Shown one piece after another: positions 45,901 through 64,000 of a stretch of 64,000 bases of DNA. Source of the DNA: Mesaphorura yosii (Eukaryota > Arthropoda > Collembola > Poduromorpha > Tullbergiidae); assembly GCA_009869945.1 (NCBI GenBank), contig WIXG01000036.1:124001-188000 (forward strand), given 5' to 3'. The notes beneath the pieces were generated by a model. The model worked only from the letters and a program-made list of their open reading frames with translations, did not search any database and was not told the DNA's origin. Position numbers and translations under genes: made by a program. Numbering within the stretch: position 1 is the first letter of the stretch; each line of letters begins with the position of its first letter.

Positions 45901-47120
45901 CCAGCTGAACAAGTCGAGTTTCCATGTTCAACTGCTGAGTTTCTGGGGACGAGAAGTCAATGCTATTGATTTGCGAGCTTGATCTGTTGATGATGTCATC
46001 AAAATGCTTTCGCAGACGTTCACAGAGCTTGCGAAATTCAGTCTTGCGATTATAGCTCAGACAAAACTTGAAGGCCTAAAAAGAATCATATTTCAATTAC
46101 CGGAGTTAGAAATGCAAAGAGCTAACAATTCGCGTCAAGTGCAACTGAAACTAACCATTTGAGCGATGTCGTGATATAAATTTTCAAGTCGGGCATTGTT
46201 TCGGAGCAAATCCAAGCATTGTGTGTATGATTCCCAGAGAAACTTGACCCAGGGGATGAGAGCAGCTCGATCACTACGCTCTTGTGCTTGTTCTTCAGTT
46301 ATAATGCTATAAAATGAATGAGATTACGGGTTTGTAAACTTTCTTTTTACGAGTTAAGAGACCTAGAATAGAATAGAAGAGCTTACTTCAACAGAGTAAC
46401 TTCAGTCATTGGCAAGTTATCCAGATCATCGACCTCCACTATGTCCTGTGGGGCATTTTCTGCCGTTGACTTCGTCTTAAGTGACTCCCGGGCACTTTCG
46501 GTTCTTTCTTCAGCCATTTTAATGTAATTGCGGATAACTTTCTCCAGCAACCCAATGTTAACCTACAAAACATAAATGAGTTGAATGAAGGCACCACCTT
46601 AAAAAATAGCAACGTAACGTAATCTTAAGTCTCTTACCGCTTGGCACATAATTCTGTACTGATAAAGGCCCTCCTTAGCAATGTGAGGCTTTTTGAGTTC
46701 CACGCATAGTTCCAAGTATTTGAGCATGATCGGTTCGATGATCTTCTCAGTGAATGCTCGGTGCTTCTTGCCTTTGATGACATCGTACAAGGTATCCAAA
46801 GCACGAGTTGGTTTCCCAACTTCAATAAATTCTGCAAATAGTAAATTAAGTAATAGACCAATTAATTAGCGGAAGCCAATCATGGCATTAGATAAAACAG
46901 TGATTGAGCCGGTTGGGCATTCAATGGTTGGACATTATTTGTACGTTAATCTTTTAGAAAGAATTCAACAGCCAGAAAATTGGAAATCATTGGTTCGTGC
47001 CACATTTGCCTATTGGTCATCTACTTCCTAAACTGCTCATACAAAACGATTAAATTAGTGATTACACTTACCGTTTGCCTTCTTGAGGGCATTTTCGGGA
47101 CGTTGGAAGTATCGCGACAT
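42947..47120 (-). CDS. eIF3a: Eukaryotic translation initiation factor 3 subunit A (1127 aa, 9 exons)
   Basis: Largest eIF3 subunit; it scaffolds the complex and helps recruit mRNA to the 40S ribosome. Minus-strand exons 47120-47072, 46831-46638, 46562-46387, 46306-46156, 46075-45666, 45594-45213, 45118-44825, 44751-43115 and 43037-42947. The N-terminus [20 protein letters not shown] is diagnostic. The N-terminal helical and PCI region runs to about residue 550 ([16 protein letters not shown]). Next comes a long charged helix rich in Glu/Arg/Lys (spectrin-like and eIF3b/g-binding part). The C-terminal Arg/Glu-rich tail has 15-16-residue repeats and two WQPxWxRGGG motifs. Size and order fit the family, though vertebrate proteins are longer because of a bigger repeat tail. 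A second ATG lies directly upstream in frame (47123), giving one extra Met. Confidence 0.96.
43330..43565 (-). repeat. Tandem protein repeat in the eIF3a tail
   Basis: On the minus strand the tail encodes four near-identical units of 15-16 residues, [15 protein letters not shown] and variants (SLRARQP, PRARQS, TRTRQS, TRGRQP). A fifth, partial unit is [12 protein letters not shown] identity between units is high, pointing to recent duplication. A diverged unit ([15 protein letters not shown]) sits just N-terminal. Confidence 0.85.
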
Positions 47121-47299
47121 CATTCAGTTGTAGAAGTAGTTGTAATCACTTTCAAACAATCAGCAATCTCACCACGAACCCTAAATTTTGCAAGGTTAGA
47201 ACTTTCACTGTTAAATTTCGCTTAGTTTATCAGTTAAAATTAGTTGAATCTTCTCACAGGTCGCATGAAAACGTACCAGATTGCGATTCCAGCACCTAC

Positions 47300-47322
47300 T
47301 GAACCAAAAGAGAAAGAAACCC
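47300..47322 (-). promoter_or_regulatory. Candidate pyrimidine (TCT/TOP-like) start of eIF3a
   Basis: The minus strand reads GTTTCTTTCTCTTTTG about 190 bases before the start codon. Genes for translation factors in animals often start at a pyrimidine-rich TCT initiator. Position and composition fit, but nothing else confirms it. The neighbouring 47330-47720 has no supportable gene. Confidence 0.25.
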
Positions 47323-47760
47323 TCTCACTCGCATGCCGAATTCGAACGCAGTGCAGTACAGTGCAGCAGTGCTCGATGTACGTACAACATACGTAGCGCA
47401 GCGGAGAAGGAGCGAGCTTACACACTTACAAAGTACAATGCAATGCGGTGGTAGACTGTGCTGAGGTGCGTTCCTCGTAAAAAAGCAAGCCAGCAGCAGA
47501 AGAGGCAGGCAGCATGCTCATCATGGCCTGCTCTCTGTGACATTCGCCGGCCGCCGGCTTTGAGCTTTTGCGTTGCTCTCAACTGTTCGTACACAAAGCT
47601 ACCTCTTTGAACTAACCACTCAACTATGTGCTCGAATGTCCAACTCTTCACTTCGCTTTGTCCTTCTGCGAGGTCGTATTTGCGGTGCATTAAGAACATC
47701 CCACAATGACAAATGGCCTGCATAATGCATAATACTTGAGATGCAATAAAAGTATAACAA

Positions 47761-47766
47761 TTTATT
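47761..47766 (-). terminator. Poly(A) signal for the first clarin-like gene
   Basis: TTTATT on the plus strand gives AATAAA on the minus strand, about 550 bases after the stop at 48313. The stretch between is non-coding and would be its 3' untranslated region. Confidence 0.45.
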
Positions 47767-48312
47767 CAAGTAATTAACAATTTATGGCGTCTAATGCTTC
47801 TTCCTGTGCAGAAGGGAACTGATACTGACATAGCACAATAAATTACAGAATTTGTCCTTCCTCACTTTGGCTTAGCCTTAACTATTTAGTTAACTAGCGC
47901 TCAGCACAACATTTCCAATCTAGGAGCTTATCGTATAGAGTAAAAGAAGGGTTGTAATCTTGTGTATCAATATGGCTATTCTAAATTTAACTACTTGCAT
48001 TGACAAATAATCATTACTCATGGCTTCATTCTGCTAGAAGGCTGCGACTCTTGGGATTCTTCGGGGAGGGTGTCCTTGACTCGATTCTGTTCGAACTACG
48101 ATCAAGTCCCTAATTCTTATCTAATTTGTAGGGTTCACTTAATAAAATATCAAAGGCAATATTTTCTCACTTTAGACGGCTTCACAACCCAGGAACAGTT
48201 ACTTGGCATTGTGTCATAAAACTTGAATCTATATCAGAGGACCTTTTATCGGCCACTCTCGAATGACGACAAAGTTGGCGAATTTCACATTGTTGAGTGG
48301 CTGTGGCTGACT

Positions 48313-50781
48313 TCAGTAGAGCATAATGGCACCGTTCCCCTTCTCCTCTGTCGGTTTTAGTGTGAGATGGCGATCTCTCGTCGCTTGTTGTGATCCGAAG
48401 AATATCAGGGCTAAATTGAGGAAGTGTATGATGGCTGCTCCAACTACGAACCAGAATGAATATCCTAAAACAGCCAGTCCCTCAGAATTCCAAAAATTCT
48501 CTCGGTCTTCGACTGACAGGATATTCCTCCTCAATTTCAGGTGGTACTGAACAACCCAAGTTATCACTGCGCCGAGATTGCTTAACACTGATCAAAAAGG
48601 AACACATATTCAATCATTGAATTATTGCCTACCGTAGAGCGATTCAGTACATACGTGCTATTGAGTTCCAGATGTACAGTCCAGGAATGCCTGTAATGGC
48701 TTCAATTGGCGTTGTAGCTGCAATTGGAATAATGCATTTTGATTACTACGTGGGACACCACCAACAGTTTGGTAACTATAATTTCCAAGAGAAGGTGGCA
48801 TTTGTTATTACCTGTGTTTATCAGTCCAAAGACAGCAGAAAATACAGCAAATAAAATGGCAAGGCAGACACAACCAATCGTTGTGATCCAGAGACCCCAA
48901 CTCATGAAATTGCGATCTTCATTGAGTAGCTGGACAACTACGGAATCATAAAAAAATTTTGGTTAAATTGTTGTATGTTTGGGAACGTATAAAGATGCGC
49001 TGTAAGCTGCAATTCAAAGTGCATGAGATTCGTTTATTAAATAGGCTTATATCTTAAGCGTAACAAATCCCTGAAATGATATGACATGACGTGAGCATCT
49101 TCCGTCTTTTTTACTTTCTTTTTCTTCGTATATCGAAGAGTCTTGTGCTTTGTGAACAAGTTTGAGAAAAGGACTGTTGAAACAAAGCTGATAAATGTAG
49201 AATTAATCCTCATACACATTTTATGTGATGAATCTTTGAATCTCTTTCCAAAAGAGTAAATTAAACCACGAGATCAGTTTTCTGGTGACGAGGAAATTTG
49301 TCCCACACCACAAATTGAATGGTTCTCAGAAGAACAACGTTTCTGATCTTCAGTTTAGCTGGCCAAATTCGTGACAAAATGAGCAGAGTTCACAAGACGG
49401 GGATAGCTTGCTTAGAACAATGGCAATGCGAAGGAAGCGTTGTGTATGAAACCGTGAGCATGAAGTATGAAGTCGTCCGCACGCCAGCCATAACGTTGAT
49501 AACTATGATTAAGTGAATGAAGCGTTTGAAGTTGTAAGATGCTTTGCACATGCATATTTCAGCTGAGGTGTACCTGCCATTACGCTGAGACCAGATATTA
49601 TGAACTTTGAATTACCATTATTGACAGTACCAACAAATATGTTGACCACTGAACAATAAAATTGGATAACCGCAAATTTAGACGTGCTCGTCGCCAGTAC
49701 AGTGCTCTAAATTCCCTCTCGTCTCTTCTTCTTTCTTGCGTCGCGTCCTCAGTCTACACAAAAATTGGTTAACCAACGCATTTTCTACCTACCAGCTGCC
49801 CTGAGAGCCTTGCCATCATAGTTCACCCGTTTTGTGAAAATGTGTCCATGACATGTTAATATAGTCAGAGGTCAAGAGATCAAAACTTTGCTAATGAAAG
49901 AGGTGCATTAAAGCTTGATAGTCGGACAGTTTCACTGAACTTTCGTGGAATGGCGAAGTGGAAAAGCGGTAAGCTTTCTTCAGAAGATTGATATTACAGC
50001 GGCCTACCATACCAATGAGAATATTCAAGTGATATTCCCAGCATACGCTTCTCTAATCTAAATGGTAGTGAAATTAAAGGAAATTAATTTGAAGTCTCAG
50101 CATACACGTGCAGGCTTGTACGAGTTTGTGAGAAGAAGCGTAGCGTAGTAGGTAACCTTGTTATTAAGCGTCTAATTAAGTACAATTAGCTTCAATAAAG
50201 AAGAACGCTTGAGAGTTTGTGTAGAAAGAGAAATGACAATGGATTAAATCTCGCCAGCGACCGTACGCACACGCACATTTTGTTTTTCTCGATTGACTTG
50301 CTCTGGAATGCCAACCTGCTAGAAAATCTGCCTCCTAGCACGCACATTATGATGAGATGTCATTTTTGTCAATAGCTACATTGTTAATTAGACCCTAATT
50401 GTTGTTCGCGTGATGTTCGTGTGCCATTCTAATTATACAACTAATTGCCTCTTGCACGTCCTTCCAAAGTGTGGTTGAAAGAAATTATGCAAAAATGGTG
50501 CCGTAAACACAAAATTATCAGCGTCTTGCTTTCATATTTCATTTTTAATTACCTGTAATATCGACTGTCCTCCATCCGTACCCAACATTGAGTTTCTTTG
50601 TGCCATGAAACAGTCCAAACTGAATCCTTCCGTCGGAACTGTTTGGCTGTTCGGTTTTTCGATGTGCCCTTCCAACGACCCAATGCTGCGTGCTCAGGGC
50701 AGCTAGAAGCAAAGCCAATGCTGCACAACATGTCAAGAAACTCACAAGCGTCATCCCGCGCTGGAAAGCTAATCTGCTCAT
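48313..50781 (-). CDS. Clarin-like four-pass membrane protein A (230 aa, 4 exons)
   Basis: Minus-strand exons 50781-50553, 48937-48812, 48717-48655 and 48587-48313; the first intron is 1.6 kb. Four hydrophobic segments: LVSFLTCCAALALLLAAL, ITTIGCVCLAILFAVFSAVF, IPGLYIWNSIALLSNLGAVI and YSFWFVVGAAIIHFLNLALI. The motif FGLFHGTKKLN after helix 1 and the SFW...HFLN pattern in helix 4 match clarins (Usher-syndrome protein CLRN1, 232 aa), so the length also fits. Clarins are tetraspan proteins of sensory-cell membranes. The ATG at 50781 is chosen because it is the first ATG before helix 1. Its paralog lies 1.4 kb upstream in the same orientation. Confidence 0.8.
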
Positions 50782-52174
50782 TTTGTCTACTCGCACTGTG
50801 GCCACAATCGGAAAAATAGGAAACCGTTGTCGGTTTTAGTTAATTGAAACTGATCACTCGAACTCGATTGTCTTCGTCACATTCCCGGATTTCTCTTAGA
50901 CATGGCTGGAAGTCAGCTTAGCTGCGAGGTAATGTCCGTCGCCGCATGACACTTCGACTCATGGCACCAGCCCTCGCCTCCGTTTCTCGGAGCAGGAGCA
51001 ATTGCACTTTAACCCGAATCACTACAAATTGTTCCTATTGTATTCCAAACACTGAGACAATGCAATTTAAAACTCTTTCTTTGCACACAAATCCCTTTCA
51101 GTTGGAGGATGCTGATTTTGATTGTTTCAATCCCAAATTCTTTGCTAGTTTCGCTACGCCTTACCGCTCTAGAATCGGAATAATGGAATAAAAAAGGAAT
51201 TGAAACAGGAATTTGTTAATGTGTCTTTTTTGTGCAGCTTCGACAAAACAAACCCTCTGCCAAATGCCAGACCCAAACCAGAACCAAGTGAGATACAGTT
51301 CGACGATGGAAACCAAGTCGCGAGCCTGAAGGCAATCTCACCTCGTAATCGAGTAGCGAGCGAATAGTGCATTGTTGTTGTTTTCAGCCGTACGCGTACA
51401 CCACAGTTCATTGTATTTCACGACATGGGAAGCATTGTTGTGCTCATTCACGTCCCTCATCTTCCATTTCAGACCAACTCAGCCAAGCCAGGTCACAGTC
51501 GTACTCATAATCATCACATCTCAACAATGCAGTGAGCAGGCACTGCGCAACGGAGCATGGGGGCATATTAGTTTCCTTAAGCTTGGGATTACTCACAAAT
51601 CCAAATCCACTGAACAAAACTGAAAGGTGAAGCGAGTATGCCTGCCTGCGCACTAAACGCATTGTTTATGCTCAAGTGAAACACGGAACGTACGTGAATT
51701 TAATGATGACATCCTTCCTCAACATTCTTTCTCTCAACTTGGTTTTGGTTTTGCACTTTGTACTAAACACGAACAAAAAGCTGATCTCGAGTTCACGCCT
51801 CATGCGAATAATCACAATCAGTTGTGAGACTTCCGTTGGTCAGGCTGTCTTACTTGTTCTTCGTTCTGGCAAGCATCCACAAATACAATTTGCGAATCGT
51901 GAGATGAAATTTACACTCGAATGAATCTTCAATTCAACACGTTTTAACCCAATTGGGTTAGGCTGAGAGGTTTCCACTGCCTGAGTTCTGAAATCGACAG
52001 GTCTAGCAATACGCGTCGATTTAACGCGGACGATTGGCGAGTAAAGTAATGCTCGTTTCGAGTTAATGCCAAGACCGGGCCGAACAATTAAATATTACAA
52101 TGTTATTTCATAAAAGCAGACTTCGACATTAGCTAAAATATCATTTAAGCACGCAAGAGTAAACTGCTGAGCCA
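50782..52174. other. Spacer between the two clarin-like genes
   Basis: This 1.4 kb should contain the promoter of gene A and the 3' end of gene B. Several short open frames are present on both strands; none shows domain features. Confidence 0.45.
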
Positions 52175-53299
52175 CTAAAACAGCAGCACATCTCCACTTG
52201 CTAATTTTGGATCAATTTTTTGATTAACTGCGTCAATCCGCGAGATCTTCCATGATCGAAGGCGGAGAACTCCGATATTTAGCAACGCCAAAATTTCCGC
52301 CAGTAACAAAATCCTGAACAAAATATTCGCATTATTGAACCAATCTTACGTTGATTATGGCTAATCAAAGTGTGTCTACGAGTGTTAGATTGCAATCGCA
52401 AACTTACCAGAAAGAGAACCCAAGCCTTCCACTCGTATCTTGCTTTAAGTTTCCGTGAAGAGTTTCGCTAACATTAGCATTTTTTTTCAAAGTGCTCCCG
52501 AATACAACTCCCCAAACAATCATCGCACACAAAACACAAGCAGCTGGGCAAATTAGAAACATCAGACGGTTAACAATTCGGCCTTAGAAACTGGTCAGCG
52601 ACCAGTCGTATTTCATTTACCAGCAATCCCATTCCAAATGTAAAGGCCCAAAACGCTGAAGATGGGTTGAATTGGGACTCTGAAGGAGTTGTAGCCAGCG
52701 AGCAGTGCACCCACTGCAAAGAAGAAAATGGCAGCCGAGAGGAAGAAAATTGTCGCCAGCCACAAGCCAAATTTAAGAAAGTCGGAATCTTTCACTTCTG
52801 TTGGATGCAGAATACAAATTCATGAGTCCAGAAATGAGAAGTTGGACACGGCCTTATAATTGTCACCTTGGAGCGGACGGCTTCCTCCAATCGTCCCTTC
52901 TGTACATACGAGATTACTCCATTGTCCACTCGCGCGTACATTTTTCATGTCAATTTCGCGATATGCTTTTGTGACCCCACAGCTGAACATGCAGAGGCCA
53001 TCCATGCATATTACTGGCAAACAGAAGGTAGCAAATTGATTTTAGCAGTCAGCTAACTGAACATGGTTATGAACATTACATCGCAAGTCGTGATCCTCAG
53101 ACCCTGGTTGCAGGAGGGTTTTAGTCGTCTTGGTCCCCTTGAAGAGGCCATATCTGACTTCGACCTTCAAGTTTCCAGTCTGAGCCGCAGATCCATGAAA
53201 CCAAAAATCGGTTCCAAGCGCAACGGCGCACGTCACAATGCCCACACAACAACTCACAATTGTCACAAAAATGAACGGAGTGTACTTCCGCACAGCCAT
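52175..53299 (-). CDS. Clarin-like four-pass membrane protein B (272 aa, 5 exons)
   Basis: Minus-strand exons 53299-53080, 53013-52867, 52797-52621, 52543-52408 and 52313-52175. It shares with gene A the YGLFKGTK motif after helix 1, FGLWLATIFFLSAAIFFFAV as helix 2 and LGLYIWNGIAG as the start of helix 3. Helix 4 (GFSFWILLLAEILALLNIGV) is split by the last intron. Unlike A it has an extra 49-codon exon (53013-52867) that lengthens the first extracellular loop and adds cysteines (ICMDGLCMFSCGV). Start: ATG before KYTPFIFVTIVSCCVG. Probably a tandem duplicate of gene A that has diverged strongly. Confidence 0.8.
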
Positions 53300-54125
53300 T
53301 TTCAAGCTGTTACTTTGCACAAATAATCCGGCAATTAAACCATCATTCTCTCAATCGGGCGTGAAAAGCACGAGCTCGTGCACTTTGACTATCATCAAAG
53401 TCATTGTTCAACGCACTTGAGCATCCAATACCTGCTTTATCTGTGATACTCCGAATTGTATCAAGCAATGGCCTTGTCAATTGACAGTTGTACTTCAGAT
53501 AACCAGAATGGCGAAAGGCTATCAGTTGAATGGTTGATAAGGCCTAGGGCTGTGTTTCTAGTATGCGATTGTAATTGTTAAGTCTGCTGCAGCACAGTTG
53601 GTCATTGTATTGGTCAAATGATGTAAGTATTAATAGCATTGACAATAACAATAAATAGTTTCAGTTTATTCATTTCCAGGTCATAAATAGTTTGCCATTT
53701 CATGTTTAGAATGGACGACCAAAGAATAGGGCTCTTGGACCTTAAGAAATTAGTTAATTATAATCTGGTAATGACTAACGCCATATTAAGCGGTACTAGA
53801 ACTTGTATACAAAGATCACGTGTAGTCTCGACCCTTTTGTTCAATAGTTAATCCTCGCGTAAGTATCAGCGATTCAGGAATGACGAATAGTTTGGTAACT
53901 TTCTTGGAATCAAGTCAGGTTCACATTTCATTTGCAAAATACAATATCTTATAGTAAATAGTGATAATGAGAATAAATAGTTTATCAATGGTTGCAACTT
54001 ACAAATTGCCGTCGAAATATATAACTAACCTAAGAGTCACGTTTTGTGATGAGAACTGAGTAAATATCGTAATCTTTATACAACACCGCGTGTATATTAC
54101 ACAGAAAAATATGGAATTAGTCAAA
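53300..54125. other. Region between clarin-like B and the Ret 3' end
   Basis: Non-coding and AT-rich. It holds the clarin B 5' flank and the Ret 3' untranslated region. The word ATAAATAGTTT occurs three times between about 53650 and 53985. Confidence 0.5.
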
Positions 54126-59989
<5,864 letters not shown>

Positions 59990-62900
59990 CAGACACATTG
60001 GTTCAAGGTGCTCAAGTGCAAGCTCTAATTTCGATATTATATTCACAGCGGCAGCGTAAAACGCGTAGAACTTAATGCTATATGCCAACTCTTTCACTTT
60101 CTACACACGCTGGCTGTTGAAGTTGCTCACACGCAATCTGCTCATATGCTGCTGGACCGACTGGGACCTGGGTATTCGGATAAACCCATAATTTGCAAAC
60201 CGAAGTAAAATACGACAAATGACACACTTTGCTGACTTCAGTCTAAAGTATTAAAGTCGCCATTCCAGTTTGTGTTTCTCGACTCACAAGCCGACGTGGG
60301 CGCGATAGCTGCAAAGTAGTGCGAGCTGCAAACTGAATTGATTCTATGCACAAAAATGACATTGCGAATGAATGAATGATATTGCGAATGGTAGATTACA
60401 TGTATTCGGAAAAAATCAGCAACAAAATTGCAGTCAAATCTCTTTAATTTGTAAGGCGTCCTAGATAATATATTAATCTATTTCTCAAGTTCAGATAAGC
60501 ACGTGTCTCAGAAGTAACAGCTCAATAGGCCGGCCATCAAGCGCCTTCCCAAGCTGACATTAAATTGATAGTCACATTATTAATACGCAGGAATGAACTC
60601 GTAAAAATGCAAAGAAACTTTTCGTCGTCGAGTTGTCTGGGATCAAAATAGAACAATATGCGTCTGGGACATTTAGGCGCCATGTATCTCATGTTAATAA
60701 ACGTCAACATCGAATTGTTTCTAACTTTGCTTATCGCTTTCATTTTGCAGGTTTCAAAGCTTTGAAATTTATTCTCATTCCCACCAGTGATTGGTAGCGA
60801 TTATACATTATGTAAGAATATAAAGCATGTGGAAAATTCAATGCGCACTGAATGTGCAAAAAGAAGACTTATCAGTGCAGGCATTCTTCTAATTTATTTT
60901 GGTCTATATTTACCATAGTCCATCATTATATCACTGATTATTAAGAAACAAGAAGCCGTGTCCTTTCATACATGGAAACGCGTCTACCTTGTTTAGGGGC
61001 CTATTAATTAATTCATCATTTTCTGCATAATACCCGCTGGGAAGAGGACAAATTCGTACACGGTTTCTTGTCAAAGTCAAATGCTCTCTATTTTGTGTAG
61101 TTCCAAATAATCCTACTGCCTGATTTAATACTGCGAGAACAGTTAAATACTTCGAAAGTAACTGCGTCAGTTCACAAAATACAAGCACCAAGTTCAACAA
61201 AAGTCGTTCAAGCGACGCTAATCTAAGCTTTAGTGTCGAAGCTTGATTAGCGAAAACTTGCGTGGGCATTTCACGTATTGAGTGTGTGATTTCCTCACTT
61301 GTGAGTTTCTCATTTCTGGGTTTCTGAGAACCGAAACCTTGAAAAGCCCACATTCACACAGAGCACAAATAATTCTTTTCTCAGGAATGGAATAAAAAAC
61401 ACATGAAAGCTTGGCAGAGGAGAAAGTCACATTTCAATCGGGGCAAGTTCTATTGCTTTGTCGCGTGCAAGGTTTACATTTCGGACAGAGAAATAAAAAT
61501 GTCTGGTACAGCTCCGTCATATCCTATCGTTTAAGGTCAACTTCGTATTTTCCATGTTCCGATGGCAAGTACGGGAAGCAAATAGCCAACAGCAATGTGT
61601 GATTAGCTCAGCGAATTGCGAATGAAGGCGCGCGCTGTATAATTCTTCAATTAACACGCTCGTCACGGCTTCTGGCATGACAATACTCACTGCCGACAGC
61701 TCCGAACATTTATCGCTAGCAACTAATTAATATGTAATTTCGTTTTATTTGATTCGTCCTACACAAATTCTAGCCTTTTATTCTCGGATACATAATGCGT
61801 CATACTCAGTCAATTACAGTGAAAATCGAGTATGAGATTGGTTCGAGATAAAGTAACGAGCAGCTCTGTCCATTAAAATTTATGTCCCTGTTGTTGCTTT
61901 CCCTCACGAATTCCACAGAATCGAAAATTGGGTAACGAGCCCAACGACACCATTTGATTAATTTGCGTCGACATTTGGCTGATTTCAACCATCGCATCAG
62001 CCTGCTGGAGTTCTGGTCTTCGTTCGTAAGGCGAAAGATCTCATCGCCACAAGAGATTGACCAGTGTGGCTCCTTCACTTGAATTCCATTAGGACACTAA
62101 CAAGTCCAAGAGGAGCTCAAGCAGAGCGATGACGACGACGACGTATTTCTTCGGCACACTCCTGGGCGTTTTTTCACATCAATTTAAAACTTCAGTAACG
62201 AGGTCGAGGCTCGTACTTGAAAGTTTCTTGGTTACGTTTCAGATTCTATGGTCACCGGTTATTGCAGCAAAATAATAAGTAAACCGTTTATGATCTATTG
62301 TACAGATCAAGACACAGTCCAGGTGCAGGACAACACAGCAGGCATCACAGCGTAATGATGAAGGAATAAATGATAAATGGCTTCGAGTTGCCAGTTGCCG
62401 CGCGAGAACAAAACAGTCTCACTCGAACTCGGTACGATTTCCAGTTCATTGTCCATTGTCACGTCGTGCGTCGTGTCACTGTCCATGAAAGTAGACAGCA
62501 TAAGAAAATCCTGAAAAATATGCGTATGATACTTTCTCTTTCTATTCTCGGCTAATTTCGCTTTCGTTTTCTTGATATTTTAAGCATATTATCGGTCCAG
62601 CTGCGTCGCCAATGACGATGGCATGACATTCATTAACCCGTGAACGTAAACATGCAGCACACGCGTATTTGAGGACGCTAACGCACTACGCGTAACGCAT
62701 TACAACGCGTGTGACAACATTTGCAAGGTGACAGTGATGGGCGAAGGCACAAAATTACGAATACTGTAGAATTTGATGAAATTACTCGTATTAAAAAGAA
62801 AAACGACGGAGTCTTCTCAGATTGATTGAATTGCCTCTGCAAACCCAATGCTAATATTGAGACAGTGAACAGTGAGACGAAGCGACGCGCACAGGCACGC

Positions 62901-64000
62901 CAGAGATTGAATCATTCGTGGCGGACAAACAGACAAAATTACATTGATAAAACAACACCATTACAGATTGAGTCTGTAGACTCGCCTTGGCCTTACCAGT
63001 ATGGGTCCAATTTCCTACTCCTACTCTTGCTACGATAATGGTAATAAGCTAATATAATTCAGAACCAGCACAAAACCAGAAGACTGATTTTGCTAATCTC
63101 ATTTCCAATATCAAAATCCTGGAACGGGAACTAATCTGATCATATGTATATATTAAGAAGGGGCGTGTGCCGAATTAGCAAGCAGTGCTTGCAACTGGCT
63201 GGTGCTGGCTGACTGCAAAATTCATCATAAAAATATTTCTAGACAACTTCTTACTTCTGCTCCTCTTTCACAGAATTGGATTGGCACAGGGGAGATTGGA
63301 TTAAATGAATTAGTAATGTGCTGAAGATTTCAGGATGAATATTCCATTTCGAAACGGAAAATACGAGCCTAGCTTTGCGTTGGCGCTTGCAATTTACTTC
63401 TACTCATTTTCAAAATCATTCATATGTAAGCGCACTCTCGAGGAAGAATAATAACGCATTATTTCACAACCGAGTTCACATGCCATTATTTCATACATTT
63501 AATGCACTTGACACACGTTGAGTGTTCAGGGCGCTTGAAACATTGTGAGCCTGCTAACAAGGTATAAATAATACAGTTTGCGTTTCTTCTCTTGCAAAGT
63601 GTTGAATTAAAGCGAAAACGATGCGGTTCAGAGAAGAAAAGATGAACGATAACTTTCAACGTCTTACAGGAAGAACGCTAACTCGAATCCCGTCTACCGT
63701 CGCCCCGTCTTCGTCTTTCTGACCTTTCCGTTTCTGATCCGCTGTGCTTCCAAGCATAAGCAAGCACACAGTGCAGACCGCACACTCAGTCATAATAATG
63801 CTCATTTGATTACGCGAATCCAAGCTCATTTCTCGTCTCTCCATAATCTTTCCTTCCTGAATCTTCATTCATTAAAGTTAGTCTCGGAGTCTATGGCTAC
63901 GCTCTGCATATGCGGGCAATCAATGAATCCTTCGTGGTTTTGATACTTGAAACTTGATACGTGTCCTTGGCAGGCAATTAATTGTACAAGTTCATTCATT
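59990..64000. other. Upstream of Ret; no gene recognised
   Basis: 4 kb with only scattered short open frames lacking any family signal. It includes the Ret 5' flank. TATA-like words at 63143-63153 and 63561-63570 could be core promoters, but no initiator or transcript could be tied to them. Confidence 0.5.

Noticed and set aside
47418-47723. 101-codon minus-strand frame upstream of eIF3a
   Set aside because: Composition is irregular, with many Cys, His and Trp; there is no family resemblance and no supporting splice structure.

Overview
This is nuclear DNA from an arthropod, most likely a crustacean or other pancrustacean. Genes are split by many short GT-AG introns (mostly 60-100 bp). The encoded proteins include a Fat cadherin colinear with insect Fat and a Tincar-type eight-pass membrane protein, which is an arthropod-flavoured gene. 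I cannot name the species. There is no bacterial operon structure, CRISPR array or intact transposon.

Layout. 404-21050 (+): the giant tumour-suppressor cadherin Fat in 27 coding exons (about 4968 aa). It has introns of 2.6 kb and 0.8 kb, one carrying minisatellite-like sequence, and a small foldback element in another intron. 22200-22960: a degenerate 41-bp tandem repeat. 23395-24701 (+): a two-exon gene whose single reading frame joins an FTSJ1/Trm7 tRNA 2'-O-methyltransferase to a complete URM1 domain; this is the most surprising object in the window. 25326-27431 (+): a proline-rich protein I do not recognise. 28432-29256 (-): PBDC1. About 32.7-40.3 kb (+): tincar, probably with a distant 5' non-coding exon. 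40562-41977 (-): an unrecognised coiled-coil protein, tail to tail with tincar. 42947-47120 (-): translation initiation factor eIF3a. 48313-50781 and 52175-53299 (-): two tandem clarin-like four-pass membrane proteins. 54126-59989 (-): a Ret-type receptor tyrosine kinase with a short ectodomain. 60-64 kb: no gene that I can support.

How the genes relate. Most are independent neighbours. Fat acts in planar polarity and Hippo signalling, Ret in receptor tyrosine kinase signalling, and eIF3a and PBDC1 in translation. The one functional coupling visible in the DNA is the FTSJ1-URM1 fusion. FTSJ1/Trm7 methylates tRNA anticodon-loop riboses (positions 32 and 34), and URM1 is the sulfur carrier for 2-thiolation of wobble uridine 34, so both halves act on the tRNA anticodon loop.

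Exon borders were set by hand from GT-AG sites, reading-frame continuity and family similarity recalled from knowledge. No alignment or expression data were available. Borders may be off by a base or by one alternative splice site in places, and untranslated exons are mostly invisible.
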